The position numbers and the translations under genes were made by a program. Below are positions 1-10,522 of a stretch of DNA of 64,000 bases, piece by piece. The stretch is from CAVPCZ01 sp963702445. Its GTDB lineage: Bacteria > Bacteroidota > Ignavibacteria > UBA10030 > UBA6906. The stretch lies in NCBI GenBank assembly GCA_963702445.1, contig CAVPCZ010000005.1, positions 1-64,000 on the forward strand, in the 5' to 3' direction. The stretch's first letter is position 1. Each line of letters starts with the position of its first letter. A model generated the notes under the pieces. It searched no databases and was not told where the DNA came from. It worked only from the letters and a program-made list of their open reading frames with translations.

Positions 1-158
1 AGCAGGGCCGCTACCGGATTTCAGGCGGTCACGAGGGCAAAGTCAGTGTCATGAAGGATGAAGCCACCGGAACGCGATTCCTCCCCAATCGTATGCGTCT
101 CGAGAACTTCGAAACGGAGATCCGGAATAGCGTGCGGGCGCAGTCAATGAAGGAATAG
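1..158 (+). CDS. 3' end of an unrecognised CDS (partial)
   Basis: The frame starting at base 3 is open for 51 codons from the window edge to TAG at 156-158. The visible C-terminus is charged and contains the stretch GKVSVMKDEATGTRF. I do not recognise the family from this fragment. The gene starts before the window. About 140 bases separate it from the next gene, and that spacer shows no clear terminator hairpin. It could be the end of a soluble enzyme, but nothing more can be said. Confidence 0.5.
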   Translation, partial: QGRYRISGGHEGKVSVMKDEATGTRFLPNRMRLENFETEIRNSVRAQSMKE

Positions 159-300
159 CTGCGGTGCGCGCACGCTACCGTTGCCCCGGACCGGCCGTGC
201 CGGTCGTGACATCTGTGTGCGAGGCCGGACCCCTGAAGATCTCAAGACGTGCATCCGTCCTCCGAACGAATTCTCCATTTGAACAATACGAGGTTTTGCA

Positions 301-3300
301 ATGAAATCAATGATAACGCTTCTCGGTTTGCTCTTCTTGCTCGCAACGAGCACCGGCGTCGCTCAGGACGCAAGAGTGTTCGTCGGTGGAGCTCCTTCAC
401 CGTACAACACCAACTGGGAGAGAGCGGACAACTGGAACCCCGCTTCTCTGCCGGCACTCACAACATCGACTGATATTCCATACGGCAGCCCGTACGTTGC
501 CGTCACCGGCACAGATTGCAGAGCCGGCCGGCTCGACGATCCAGAGGGTGGGCGGCTCATCATCAAGAAGTCGGATAACGGCAAGAAACTCACCATTGCA
601 AATGATCTCTTCATCGAAGAAGGTGGCACGTTCAACATCGCCGGAAGCATCGGAGACAATGGTCCGGTGATCTACGTGGGCGGCAACATCGAAAACAACG
701 GAACCTTCAACCTCCAGGGGTATCGCTTGCAAATGCGGGGCTGGTCCTGACCGGAGGGCACCAGAAACCATTCGCGGCACGAAGGCAATTGCGCTCGCCA
801 ACTTGAGCTCGAATCACAACTTCGTGATAGATGGTGTAACGGTCTTCGTCACCGGCCAGTTCAAAGCCACTTTGGGAGCCACGGCCGTCCTGATCAACGG
901 TGGCCGTCTGATTCTCGACGCGGAATAAGAAGAACCCATTCACAATCACCGCCGAGACAGGACTCAACGGCACCATCTCGCCCGCCGGCCCCACGCTCGT
1001 GGTGCCGGGCGAACCCCAGACTTTCACGTTCACCCCCTCCCAGGGATACCGGGTTGAAAGCGTCATCGTGGATGGTACAGACCTCGGTCCCCTGGCATCG
1101 TACACATTCGATTCAGTAATCGCGAATCACACAATCAAGGTGGTGTTCGCGATCGACTACCTCCCGGTTGGCGTGGGTGATCTCACCAAGTACTATGGAG
1201 ACCATTTCGTCGTCAACACTACAATCTCGGGGGCATCCCGCTGCACTGGCCCGGGGGACAGAGCGAACTACCATCTCTCCAGCTCCATCCCGTAAACGGC
1301 GGACAACTATGCCTCCGCGATCCGAAATGGGCTTCCTTGCTCTGGGCGGCCGCCCCGCCGACGAACTTCGTAGAGAACACCGTGATCTCTCCGGACTACC
1401 ATATCTGGGGCGGGGAAGTGGACGGCGTGAACAATGTCATCTGGGTCAGTACGGGCAAACGCCGGACTCTGGCCGGGGAGGATGAAGGCGCCACGGCCTG
1501 GGTTGAATGCTACGGGAGGTGCGGATGAGCGGATGTGATTGCCCTGACCAGGGTTCGCTACAATGCGATCAGACCGGGCGAGATCACCGATGCCGATATC
1601 GCATTCAATGCCGTCTCTTCCTTCGTTTTTAAGACCGACGGCGTCACCACTGGGATTCCTGGATGTGGAAAACGCCGCGGCCCATGAGGCCGGGCACTTT
1701 CAGCAGGTCTGGGCAGACATCTACGAGCCGGGCGATCCGGCCTATTCCGCCCTGATGGGATCGGGCGACCCGGATGTGACGATGTACGGGATCATCAAGG
1801 GATCTTCCACGACGCGGGATCGGTTGAAACGAAGAAGCGTGACCTTGCGCCCCCGACATTGCCGGCATCGGCTACATGTCAGGAAGCGATCCCACCATCA
1901 GGGTTTGGATATCGTTCTGGTGGATCGATGGCTCGAGCACGTTTGCACGGAACGTATGACGGGTTCACACCCTCAAAGGCATCAGCACAATCAACCTCGT
2001 GCTTGAACATGGAGGGCTGGGCGATCGTGTCGGCATCGTGCAACTGCCCAATACCACGATCCTACCGCTGACGTCCGTCGCGACGGGGCAGGATGCCATC
2101 GTCCAGGCGCTTGCAGGACTTACTCCGGGGGAGGCACGAGTGCCATCGGCCAGGGCCTTCCGCCGGCGTCGGCCTCTTTCTCCACCGCCGCGCTACAGCC
2201 GAGCAACAACCAAGGGCGATGATTCTCTTCAGTGCAGGAGAGGAGACGGGTGCCCCGGGCTGCGCTGAGCCCCACCGTCATCGCCGGGCTCCAGAGGAGC
2301 TCCGGCGCCCAGCTGTTCACGATGGGCTTCACGGGGAGCACTGGTCAGCAGCTGGGAGCCATCCTTGCCGATTCTATGGGAGGCGGGTACTATCTTGCGA
2401 GTGATTCCACGACCCCCGGCGGCATGCCACAAGCGATTCCGTGATGCTGCGGGTGGTCGACCAGATCTGGACCAGACTCTCCGGCCTTCGTCTGGTCTAC
2501 AACGAATCTCTGGCATCCAGTTCCTTTGACTATGGCCGCGGCTTTGTGAGCGGTCAACCCGGAATCATCACCGGCCAGCCAGGATTTGTAAGCGGTCAGC
2601 CGGGGATCGTCTCGGGCAGCCAGGAATTGTTTCGGGTCAACCTGGATTCGTCAGCGGCCAGCCGGGCTTTGTTTCCGGCCAGCCGGGATCGTGAGCGGCC
2701 AACCGGGTCTTGTTACCGGCCAACCAGGGATCGTGAGCGGCCAACCTGCCATCATCAAGGAGGGGACGAAGATTATGATCCCCACCGCGATTACGGAGAC
2801 TGGAAACATCCCCGCAGGTCCGGTAATGGGCAAGATCGCAGCGGGACAGGCAAAGGTCCAGCTGGGACTGATCGTACCTGGAGGAGCTTACCCCAATACG
2901 CCTCCGTCCCGACTTCTACAAAGATCTGGCCTCAGGCCAAGTCAAAATCTCTCCCTATTACCTCTTCTATGAATGGGGAGTGATTCTTCCGGAGAGCGTT
3001 CCCTACATCAAATCATGGCCGTCACCATTCTTTTCGGACATCGAATACGTAGAGGGCGAAACGTACTCATACTATGTGATTAAGGATCCGAAACCAGGAC
3101 CCTGGGGCCTCTTGACCACAGGTTCCCCGGGAACGCAACGGCAGTACCCGTGCCCGTCACCGCCTCTGTATCGGCGTTCTCAGATGTGGAAATGAACGTG
3201 GCATTCGATAAGTCAACATACAATCAGGGCGATCAGATCACCGTCTCGGCAACACTGTTGCATGCTTCCACCGGAAGCGGTCAGGCCGCCGCAGGGATTT

Positions 3301-4707
3301 CAGCTCCACGACTGACCACCACGAGTTCAGTCGGTCGGACCGATCACCAATGCAACCGTCCAGGCGGTCATCGTCTCACCGGTGGAGGGATCACACAAAC
3401 CGTTCCGCTTGTCCATGTGGGTAACGGCGTGTACAATGGGGTCTTTTCCAACACCGCCGCGGGGGGAACATACGACTTCACCGTTAAGGCGACGGGGCTA
3501 CTCCCCCTGGCACAGGCGCCGTTCGTTCAAGAGTACCGGCAATCAGTCTTCGTGACCACTCCACAGAACCTGAATGCAGTTCTCTTTGCCACCAACTCCG
3601 CAGCCATCGGCGAAAATTCCGTTGTCCGTTCGGGGAGTGTCATCGTCAATCGGCAGGGCTCGGGCGCACCCAGCAACCCTCAATACGATCTCGTGATATT
3701 GGGGGGTGTGTCGACGCCTGCTGGCTTCTCGGTAATGGCATCACGTATCCTCATCAAGGAAAAAGCCACCGTGGGCGGAAACGTCACGTCCAATACTCTC
3801 AGCAACAACGGTACGATCGGTGGAACAAAGGCATCTCCACTCCCGCTTCCGGTTGCTACGTCGATTCCTCCGTTCGAGAGCGCGCCGGGAGGGTCCAACA
3901 ACATTACGGTGGCAACAAAGAAAACTACCACCATCACCACCGGAAGCTTTGGTGACGTCGTGGTCCAACCCCAGGCAACCCTTGTACTCGACGGGACGGG
4001 TCCCTTCAACTTCAAGAGCCTTTGGGTGAAGAGCCAGGGGAAAGTCACTTTCAAGAGTGCCGCCAAAGTGCGGATAACGGGAGAGTTGCGGGCCGACAAC
4101 AAGACGTATGTCGGACCAGCGAACGGAACCACGGTTCAGCCTGCAGGCATCACCTTCTATGTGGCAGGGCCCGGGTCAGGTGAGCAGTCTCACCATCGGT
4201 GATTCTCGGTCCCTCCGGTGACATGTATGCCACCATCTACGCACCCAACGGGATTATCGAGTTGAAGGAACAGACACAGGTCACCGGCGCCCTTTTTCCA
4301 AAGGATGCCGTACTCGGAGAGAAGGACTCAACTTACGCTCGCAACAGGGTTCACCGTCCTCAGGAAAGAGGCGAGTGGCTCCCTGGACGCTAGAACCGGG
4401 CGAAACGACGGAAAGCGCAGCAGTGCCTACGTCATTTGCCTTAGAGCAGAATTATCCGAACCCGTTCAATCCCTCCACGTCAATCAGCTACCACCTGCCC
4501 GAGCAACGCACGGTCATTCTGACGGTCTACAACTCCCTCGGCCAGGAGATCACCACACTGGTGAATGACGTCCAGCCAGCCGGAAGGTACTCCGTTCAAT
4601 GGAATGGAACGACCCAGGCAGGCGCACCGGTCAGTAGCGGAGTGTATCTCTACAGGCTCAATGCGGGAAGTTTTGTGGAAATGAAGAAGATGATGTTCTT
4701 GAAGTAA
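301..4707 (+). CDS. Very large secreted multidomain protein: matrixin-like metalloprotease, VWA, GQPG repeats, T9SS tail (many frameshifts)
   Basis: Starts at ATG 301 after a GAGG site, with an obvious signal peptide ending near GVAQ. Coding sense continues to TAA before 4708 but jumps frame at least eight times (near 740, 925, 1290, 1510, 1830, 1950, 2120-2260, 2620-2700, 2900, 3340, 4190 and 4390). Order of segments: a beta-rich N-terminus; a bacterial InlB-type repeat (about 960-1155); a matrixin-like zinc protease with HEAGH at 1683-1697 and a DIAGIGYMSG end at about 1854; a VWA domain (about 1900-2510) with IDGSS at its metal site; about ten GQPG heptads; beta-sandwich and beta-helix-like segments (about 2900-4300); and a T9SS sorting domain (about 4440-4704) with LEQNYPNPFNPST. 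It should be exported by Sec and T9SS to the cell surface. It might be two adjacent genes, but no internal start with a good ribosome site was found. The frameshifts are probably sequencing errors. Confidence 0.6.
2541..2752 (+). repeat. 21-bp tandem repeat encoding [FIL][VI][ST]GQPG heptads (about 10 units)
   Basis: About ten consecutive units of 21 bases encode heptads such as FVSGQPG, IITGQPG and LVTGQPG. The reading frame changes inside the array, around 2620 and 2700, which fits indels in repetitive DNA. The array links the VWA domain to the following beta-rich part and probably forms an extended proline-glycine linker or stalk. Unit number is likely to vary between strains. Confidence 0.85.
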
Positions 4708-4747
4708 CAGGCGTTCCCCTTCCATACGCGGGCGGAACAGGTGCCCC

Positions 4748-4780
4748 AAGCTACCGCGGATTGCTTTTCCGCGGTAGCTT
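4748..4780 (+). terminator. Rho-independent-type terminator hairpin
   Basis: A perfect 12-bp stem (AAGCTACCGCGG paired with CCGCGGTAGCTT) with a 9-base loop, followed by ACTTTTATT. It lies 41 bases after the T9SS protein stop and ends that transcript before the sensor gene. Confidence 0.75.
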
Positions 4781-4829
4781 ACTTTTATTAGTGGTCGAAC
4801 CGACGAGACCACCCAGCCACACACCTGCA

Positions 4830-7800
4830 ATGAAGCAACGAATCTTCATCCGACGTACAATTGCCCGGCACACATCAGGAGCAAGGGTTACTTTGCTCCT
4901 CTGTGTCCTGTTGCTCACAGCAGAAGTCATCGCCCAACGAAAGTACGCGTTCGATCATCTCACGGTGAAAGACGGACTGTCTCAGGGAAGTGTGCTCTGC
5001 ATTCTTCAGGACAGCAAGGGGTTCATGTGGTTTGGCACGCAGGACGGACTCAACCGTTTTGACGGTTATCATGTGAAAGTCTTCAAGAATATCCCCGGAG
5101 ACTCCACGTCCCTGAACGGCAGCTATATCCTCACCATTGCCGAAGATTCCACGAACACACTGTGGGTACGGACCAACGAGCGCGGAACCATGCTCAACCG
5201 GTTCGACCGTGTGAAGGAAACATTCACACAGGTCCCTCGTGACAGCGTCGATCTCCTCCGTGCCCGCAAGAATGTTTCGCGCCAGGAATACGACGAACCC
5301 TCCGGCGTCCGCTGGCGGGGAACAGCCGCCGGAAGCGGTTTGAGCCGGTTTGATCCCCGGACCGGAACAACAACGGTGTTCAAACACGATCCGTCGAACC
5401 CTCACAGCCTTATCGACAACCGGATCTACTACATCTACGGTGATCGGCAAGGGACCGTGTGGGTTGGAACACGTTCGGGACTCGATCGGTTCAACCGCGA
5501 AACCGAAACCTTCACGCACTACGTCCACGACCCCCGCAATCTCAATACCCTGAGCGACAGCTGGGTGTGGCCGATTTTCGAGGACCGCGCCGGCATCCTT
5601 TGGGTGGGGACGTACAACGGGGGGCTGAACCGCTTCGATCGGACCTCCGGCATGTTCACTCGGTACCGACATGATGAAGCCGATCCGAGAAGTCTGAACG
5701 GAAATCAACTCCTCTCCATCAACCAGGATCAATCGGGGATGATCTGGGTGGGCATCGACGGCCAAGGCGTTGATCGGTTTCACCCGGATCTGGGCGCCTT
5801 CAGCAATTTCATGCATGACCCGAGGGATCCTGGCAAGTCTCCTGAACAATACTGTCGTGGGACTCTATGTGGATCGATCGGGAACTCCCTGGATTGGCAC
5901 AAAAGCGGGTTTGAGCGGCATGGATCGCACAACCGGCAGGTTCGCTCACTACAGGCCCGATCCAGTCCGCCCGACCAGTCTTGGTGGCAGCATGCCCCAC
6001 GTGTTCCTCGAGGATCAAGACGGGGAGATGTGGATCGGGATGATCGGAGGGGGGATTGATCGGTTCGATCGAAGACGTGGCACATTCACCCACTACAAAC
6101 GCAACCCGGCAGACCCGGGAGCCTTAGTGGCAACGAGGTGTATGCACTCTATGAGGATCGTCAGGGGACCATCTGGGCCGGAACAATCAACACCGGGCTT
6201 GACCGGTTTGACCGCACCACAGGAACATTCACAAACTACCATCATATCGATTCCATCCCCGGCAGTCTCGGGGGCGGTGGGGTGTTCGCCCTTCTCGAAG
6301 ACCGGGCAGGCAACTTCTGGGTGGGAACGTTTGGCGGAGGTCTGGACCGGATGGACCGGAAGACGGGGGTATTCACACACTTCCGGCATGATGACTCGGA
6401 TACGAACAGTCTGAGCAACGACCTCATCGCGAGCCTCTATGAAGATCGCGCAGGTAACTTGTGGGTAGGGACGGCCGGCGGATTGAACCGCATGGACCGC
6501 GCGCACCAACACGTTTACTTCGTACCATGTGAAGGACGGACTTCCCGATGACGTCATCCTGGGGATACTGGAAGATGGCCGCGGGAATCTCTGGCTGAGC
6601 ACCAACAAGGGACTCTCGAAGTTCGACCCCCGCCGCAAACATTCCGCAACTTCGATTTCAACGACGGGCTGCCGGGAGATGAGTTCAATCAGGGGGCGTA
6701 CGCCATGGATCCCCGCACAGGAGAGATGTACTTCGGCGGGACCAACGGGTTCACCGTGTTCCACCCCGACAGCGTCGCGGACAATCCTTTCGTCCCGCCC
6801 TGTCGTGTTCAGCTCCTTCACCCGATACAACACCGATGATGAGGAGGGGAAGCCGATCGAGGAGAAAGGGGATCGATGCGCAGACCGCGGATCACACTCT
6901 CGTACAAGGACAACGTCGCCAACTTTCGAGTTCGCGGCCCTGAGCTTCTACAACAACTTCAAGAACCGGTACGCATACAAACTTGAAGGGTTCAGTGACA
7001 ACTGGATCCAGCTGGGAACGGAGCGCGCGCGCAACATTCACCAATCTCGATGCCGGGGAGTACACGCTCCAGGTGAAGGGCTCGAACAACGACGGCGTCT
7101 GGAACGAGGAGGGTGCCTCACTCCGGCTGGTCGTGACACCCCCCTGGTGGAAGACCCGGTGGGCATACGCAGGCTATGGCCTGATGGGCTTCGGACTCCT
7201 GTACGGCATGCGGAGTTTCGAAATCAACAGGCGTGAACAGAAAACGCAGGTTCGCGAGTCGGAACTCCGCGCAAAAGCCGCGGAGGCCGAAAAACGCGTC
7301 CTCGAAGCGGAAAACGAACGAAAGACGAAAGAGCTGGAGGACGCCCGGCAGCTGCAGCTCTCCATGCTGCCGCGGGAGGTGCCGCAGCATGCCGGACTCG
7401 ACATCGCCGTCTTCATGAGGACAGCGACCGAAGTCGGCGGGGACTACTACGATTTCACCCGGGCCCAGGACGGCACGCTCAACGTCGCCTTCGGCGACGC
7501 GACCGGACACGGCATGCAGGCGGGGACGATCGTCACGCTGATGAAGGGGCTCTTCCTCTCCGATGCCGCACGCGTCGACATGCGGACATTCTTCAACCAC
7601 TGCAGCCTGACGATGAAGGAGATCAGGCTGGGCCGGCTCTTCATGGCGTTCAGTCTCGTGAGAATGAACGGAAAGAAGGTTAGCTTTTCGAGTGCCGGGA
7701 TGCCGCCCGCCTATCTGCACAGGCACGCGACGGATGACCTGGAGGAGATCTTCCTCAAAGGAATGCCGCTGGGGGCGATGAAGAGCTTTCCGTACGCCCT

Positions 7801-8041
7801 GCACGAGATGGAGATGGAGCGGGGCGACACTCTTCTCTTCCTCACCGATGGGCTTCCGGAACAGAAGAACGCCGGCGGGGAGATGTTCGACTATGCCCGG
7901 GTACAGCAGACCTTCCGCGCCGCGCTTGCGGGGAAGCCGGAGGAGATCATCGCCCGGCTTGTTGCAGCGGGCGAAACCTGGATGAACGGCGTGCCGCAGG
8001 ATGATGACATCACGCTGCTTGTCATCAGGAAGACAGCGTAA
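4830..8041 (+). CDS. Periplasmic beta-propeller sensor fused to PP2C/SpoIIE-type serine phosphatase (frameshifted)
   Basis: ATG 4830 opens a signal or anchor segment, then YAFDHLTVKDGLSQGSV, the classic start of a two-component-regulator propeller. Many copies of the DRAG(I/N)LWVGT-type propeller repeat run to about 6600. A Y_Y_Y-type domain follows (about 6900-7135), then one membrane helix (about 7160-7215), a charged coiled coil (to about 7350) and a cytoplasmic PP2C/RsbU domain. The phosphatase keeps its metal-binding motifs: GGDYYDF, GDATGHG, LTDGLPE and QDDDITLL. The output is thus a serine/threonine phosphatase where most propeller sensors carry a histidine kinase. The likely targets are the phosphorylated STAS protein and kinase pair encoded next. 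Frame jumps occur near 5800, 6110, 6510, 6640 and 7030. TAA at 8039-8041 is 59 bases before the kinase gene. Confidence 0.8.
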
Positions 8042-8100
8042 TGGCCCGGCACCGAGGAGCTGCCCACAGAGTGGTATTTCAATTTACGGAGAGGTTGTGC

Positions 8101-8517
8101 ATGAACGATGCCGTGACGCTCAAGATGTCGCTCCCGAAGATTCCCGACATCGAACTGGTAGCTCTGGAAGGGCTGGACCGGCTCGCACGCCACCTCGGCA
8201 TCGCCGACGAGAAGATCGGGGAGGCAAAAATCGTGGTCACGGAAGCGATCATCAATGCCCTCGAGCACTCCGGGGACAAGAATCCGGTCGTCCGGGTCGA
8301 GTTCACGATGACTCCAGAAGAACTCACGGTTTTCGTGCGGGACTACGGGAAGGGGTTCGAACCCTCGGCGGTTGAAGATCCGGACATCCAGGCAAAAATG
8401 GGGAGCAAGAACAAGAGGGGATGGGGACTCAAAATCATGAAGTCCCTTTCAGACGACTTCCGGATCCAATCGGGGAAGACCGGAACAAAAATCACAATCA
8501 CCAAGCTGCTGAGCTAG
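8101..8517 (+). CDS. RsbW-like anti-sigma-factor serine kinase (HATPase)
   Basis: 138 aa, ATG 8101 preceded by GGAGAGG. It carries the GHKL ATPase boxes of the RsbW/SpoIIAB family: N box EAIINALEH, G1 box DYGKGF, and G2 region RGWGLKIM. Such kinases phosphorylate a STAS partner and bind either that partner or a sigma factor or other effector. The STAS gene follows after only 3 bases, so the two are probably translated together. No sigma factor lies in the window, so the final target of the switch is unknown. Short single-domain form, typical length for the family. Confidence 0.88.
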   Translation: MNDAVTLKMSLPKIPDIELVALEGLDRLARHLGIADEKIGEAKIVVTEAIINALEHSGDKNPVVRVEFTMTPEELTVFVRDYGKGFEPSAVEDPDIQAKMGSKNKRGWGLKIMKSLSDDFRIQSGKTGTKITITKLLS

Positions 8518-8520
8518 ACC

Positions 8521-8877
8521 ATGGAACAACCGTTCAGTCTGACAACAGAGGTCAACCAGAAACGCCTGATCATCACCACATCCGGCTACGTGAACAACGT
8601 GGGCGGTGCGGCCATCGCGGAAGAATTCCAGCGCCACTTTGCCGGTGGGATCCGGGAAGTGATCATCAACCTCGGTCAATCAAAGGTGGTGAACTCCGTC
8701 GGCATGTCGTTCCTTATCGAGATCATTGAACAGCTCAACGAAGCAAACGGCCGGCTGGTCTTCACGAATCTGGACCCGGCAGTGGAAAAGATGCTGGCAA
8801 TTATGGGATTGTTCCAATTTGCCGGCAAGGAAAACACCGTCGAGGATGCCCTCGTATCCCTTTCCGGACGGGCGTGA
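8521..8877 (+). CDS. STAS-domain anti-anti-sigma factor (RsbV/SpoIIAA-like)
   Basis: 118 aa single STAS domain. The segment KVVNSVGMSFLIEI matches the conserved loop that holds the phosphorylatable serine (the S of NSVGM). The dephosphorylated form would bind the kinase encoded upstream and release its effector. The kinase upstream would phosphorylate it, and the PP2C proteins on both sides would dephosphorylate it. The stop codon overlaps a GTG of the next frame, but the next gene more likely starts at ATG 8898. Confidence 0.88.
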   Translation: MEQPFSLTTEVNQKRLIITTSGYVNNVGGAAIAEEFQRHFAGGIREVIINLGQSKVVNSVGMSFLIEIIEQLNEANGRLVFTNLDPAVEKMLAIMGLFQFAGKENTVEDALVSLSGRA

Positions 8878-8897
8878 CGACCATCGAGGGACACCCC

Positions 8898-10496
8898 ATG
8901 CCCGAACAGACACCGGCCGACCTCCTGGCCCGGCAAATAGCATCGCTCGGAGAGTCGTTCCGCGGACTGTCCAAAGCCGGCAACCTGAAGGATCTCGCCG
9001 GACGTTTTTGCGGCTTTGTGCTTCAGCATGCAGGGGCGAGCAGCGTTTGCCTGTATCACCGCACCAGTGGTGGAGAATGGCAGAGTCTCTCTCTGGGGAA
9101 CACAGCCACGACTCCTCCACTCCCGGCCTTTCCTGAAAACGGTTCGTTCGCTGTCACTCTGGAAGATGGGGAGACCCGCCTCCTTGCGGCGCAGAAACTC
9201 GTCGACGGCTCGGCACTGGGCATCGTTGTCGCCCGGCAGCCCGGAAGCCGCACAAGCACGGCAGATGAGATCGTCTCCCTCCGCCTCTCCGCCACCCTCT
9301 TTGAGAATGCGTACCAGGCCTATCTCCACCGGAACAACGAAAAAGAACTGATCTTCTCGCTCAACCACCGCCTTCTCCAGCTCAACAGCCTGATCGACAC
9401 GGGGATCGAAGTCGCGAAGCTCGAACAGGACCTCCCACCTTATCGCCTTGCACTGGAACGCGCCGCCGCTCTCACCAACGCTTCCCTGGGGTCGGTCACC
9501 ATTACACGGGACGGTTCGGTGATTGAGCGTATTTCGTTCCCGGCGGCTCTTCCGGATGGCGCCCAATCTCCGGGCGAGAGTCATATCAGTGCTGAATTCG
9601 CCTTCGGCGGGAGTACCTATCTCTTCGAACTGATGAACAAAGAGAGCCGGAAGGGCGTGGTTCCGTTCGAGGGGACGGACAAGCTTCTGCTGGACGCCCT
9701 CTCCCGCCAGGTCCAGGCTTCACTGGAAAACCGCTTCCTGCTCCAGCAGTCGCTGGAGAAGGAAAAGATGGAACGGGACCTTGCAGTCGCCGCCTCCATC
9801 CAGCAGAGGATACTACCCGAGACCCTCCCCGTGATCGAGGGTTACGACTCGGCCGGCATTAACATCCCCTCGAAGTCGGTCGGTGGTGACTACTACGACT
9901 GTATCCCGCTCTCTGACGGCAGGTATGCGCTGGTGATCGCCGATGTTGCGGGAAAAGGAATCCCCGCCGCGCTTCTCGTCAGCACACTCCACGCGTACCT
10001 CTCGGCCTACCTCGAAAGCGGCATGCCGCTCGTGGATCTGAGCGCCCGCCTCAACCGGATGATTCACCGGGCTTCAACAGACGACAAGTTCATCACGGCA
10101 TTCTTCGCCCTGCTGGACCCGCGAACCGGCTCCATGGAAACCGTAAACGCGGGGCATAATACGGTATACTGGCGCCGTGCGGACGGATCGGTGAATGAAC
10201 TGAGCCTCGGGGGAATTCCACTGGGAATGCTGGACATGGATCTCCCGTATCAGTCCGAGCAGTTTACGCTCGGACCCGGCGACCGGATACTTCTTTACAC
10301 GGATGGCATTCCCGAGGCGCAGAACGAGCGGAATGAGTTGTACGAGACTGAGGTGCCTCTCAAGGACTTTTTCGCGCGTACGGTACCCGACAAAGCGGAT
10401 ACGTTCATACAGCAGTTGATTGCCGACGTGAAGCGCTTCACGGGGGATGCGCCGCAGGCGGATGATATCACGGCCCTGTACATGATGAGGCGGTAG
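8898..10496 (+). CDS. GAF-like domain plus PP2C/RsbU-type serine phosphatase
   Basis: About 532 aa. ATG 8898 is chosen over GTG 8874 because GAGGG sits about 8 bases upstream. The N-terminal half (residues about 20-290) looks like one or two GAF-type sensory domains; a helical linker follows. The C-terminal half is a complete PP2C domain with GGDYYDC, IADVAGKG, LYTDGIPEA and QADDITALY. There is no membrane helix, so this is a cytoplasmic input to the same partner switch as the membrane-bound propeller phosphatase. It is read in one frame with no break. It closes the four-gene module; the next gene is on the other strand. Confidence 0.88.
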   Translation: MPEQTPADLLARQIASLGESFRGLSKAGNLKDLAGRFCGFVLQHAGASSVCLYHRTSGGEWQSLSLGNTATTPPLPAFPENGSFAVTLEDGETRLLAAQKLVDGSALGIVVARQPGSRTSTADEIVSLRLSATLFENAYQAYLHRNNEKELIFSLNHRLLQLNSLIDTGIEVAKLEQDLPPYRLALERAAALTNASLGSVTITRDGSVIERISFPAALPDGAQSPGESHISAEFAFGGSTYLFELMNKESRKGVVPFEGTDKLLLDALSRQVQASLENRFLLQQSLEKEKMERDLAVAASIQQRILPETLPVIEGYDSAGINIPSKSVGGDYYDCIPLSDGRYALVIADVAGKGIPAALLVSTLHAYLSAYLESGMPLVDLSARLNRMIHRASTDDKFITAFFALLDPRTGSMETVNAGHNTVYWRRADGSVNELSLGGIPLGMLDMDLPYQSEQFTLGPGDRILLYTDGIPEAQNERNELYETEVPLKDFFARTVPDKADTFIQQLIADVKRFTGDAPQADDITALYMMRR

Positions 10497-10522
10497 AGGA
10501 CAGCGCTCGAAGCCTGAGATTT

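Noticed and set aside
2541..2752. A collagen-like gene
   Set aside because: The repeat is a GQPG heptad and does not have the strict Gly-X-Y triplets of collagen; it is one linker inside a larger protein.
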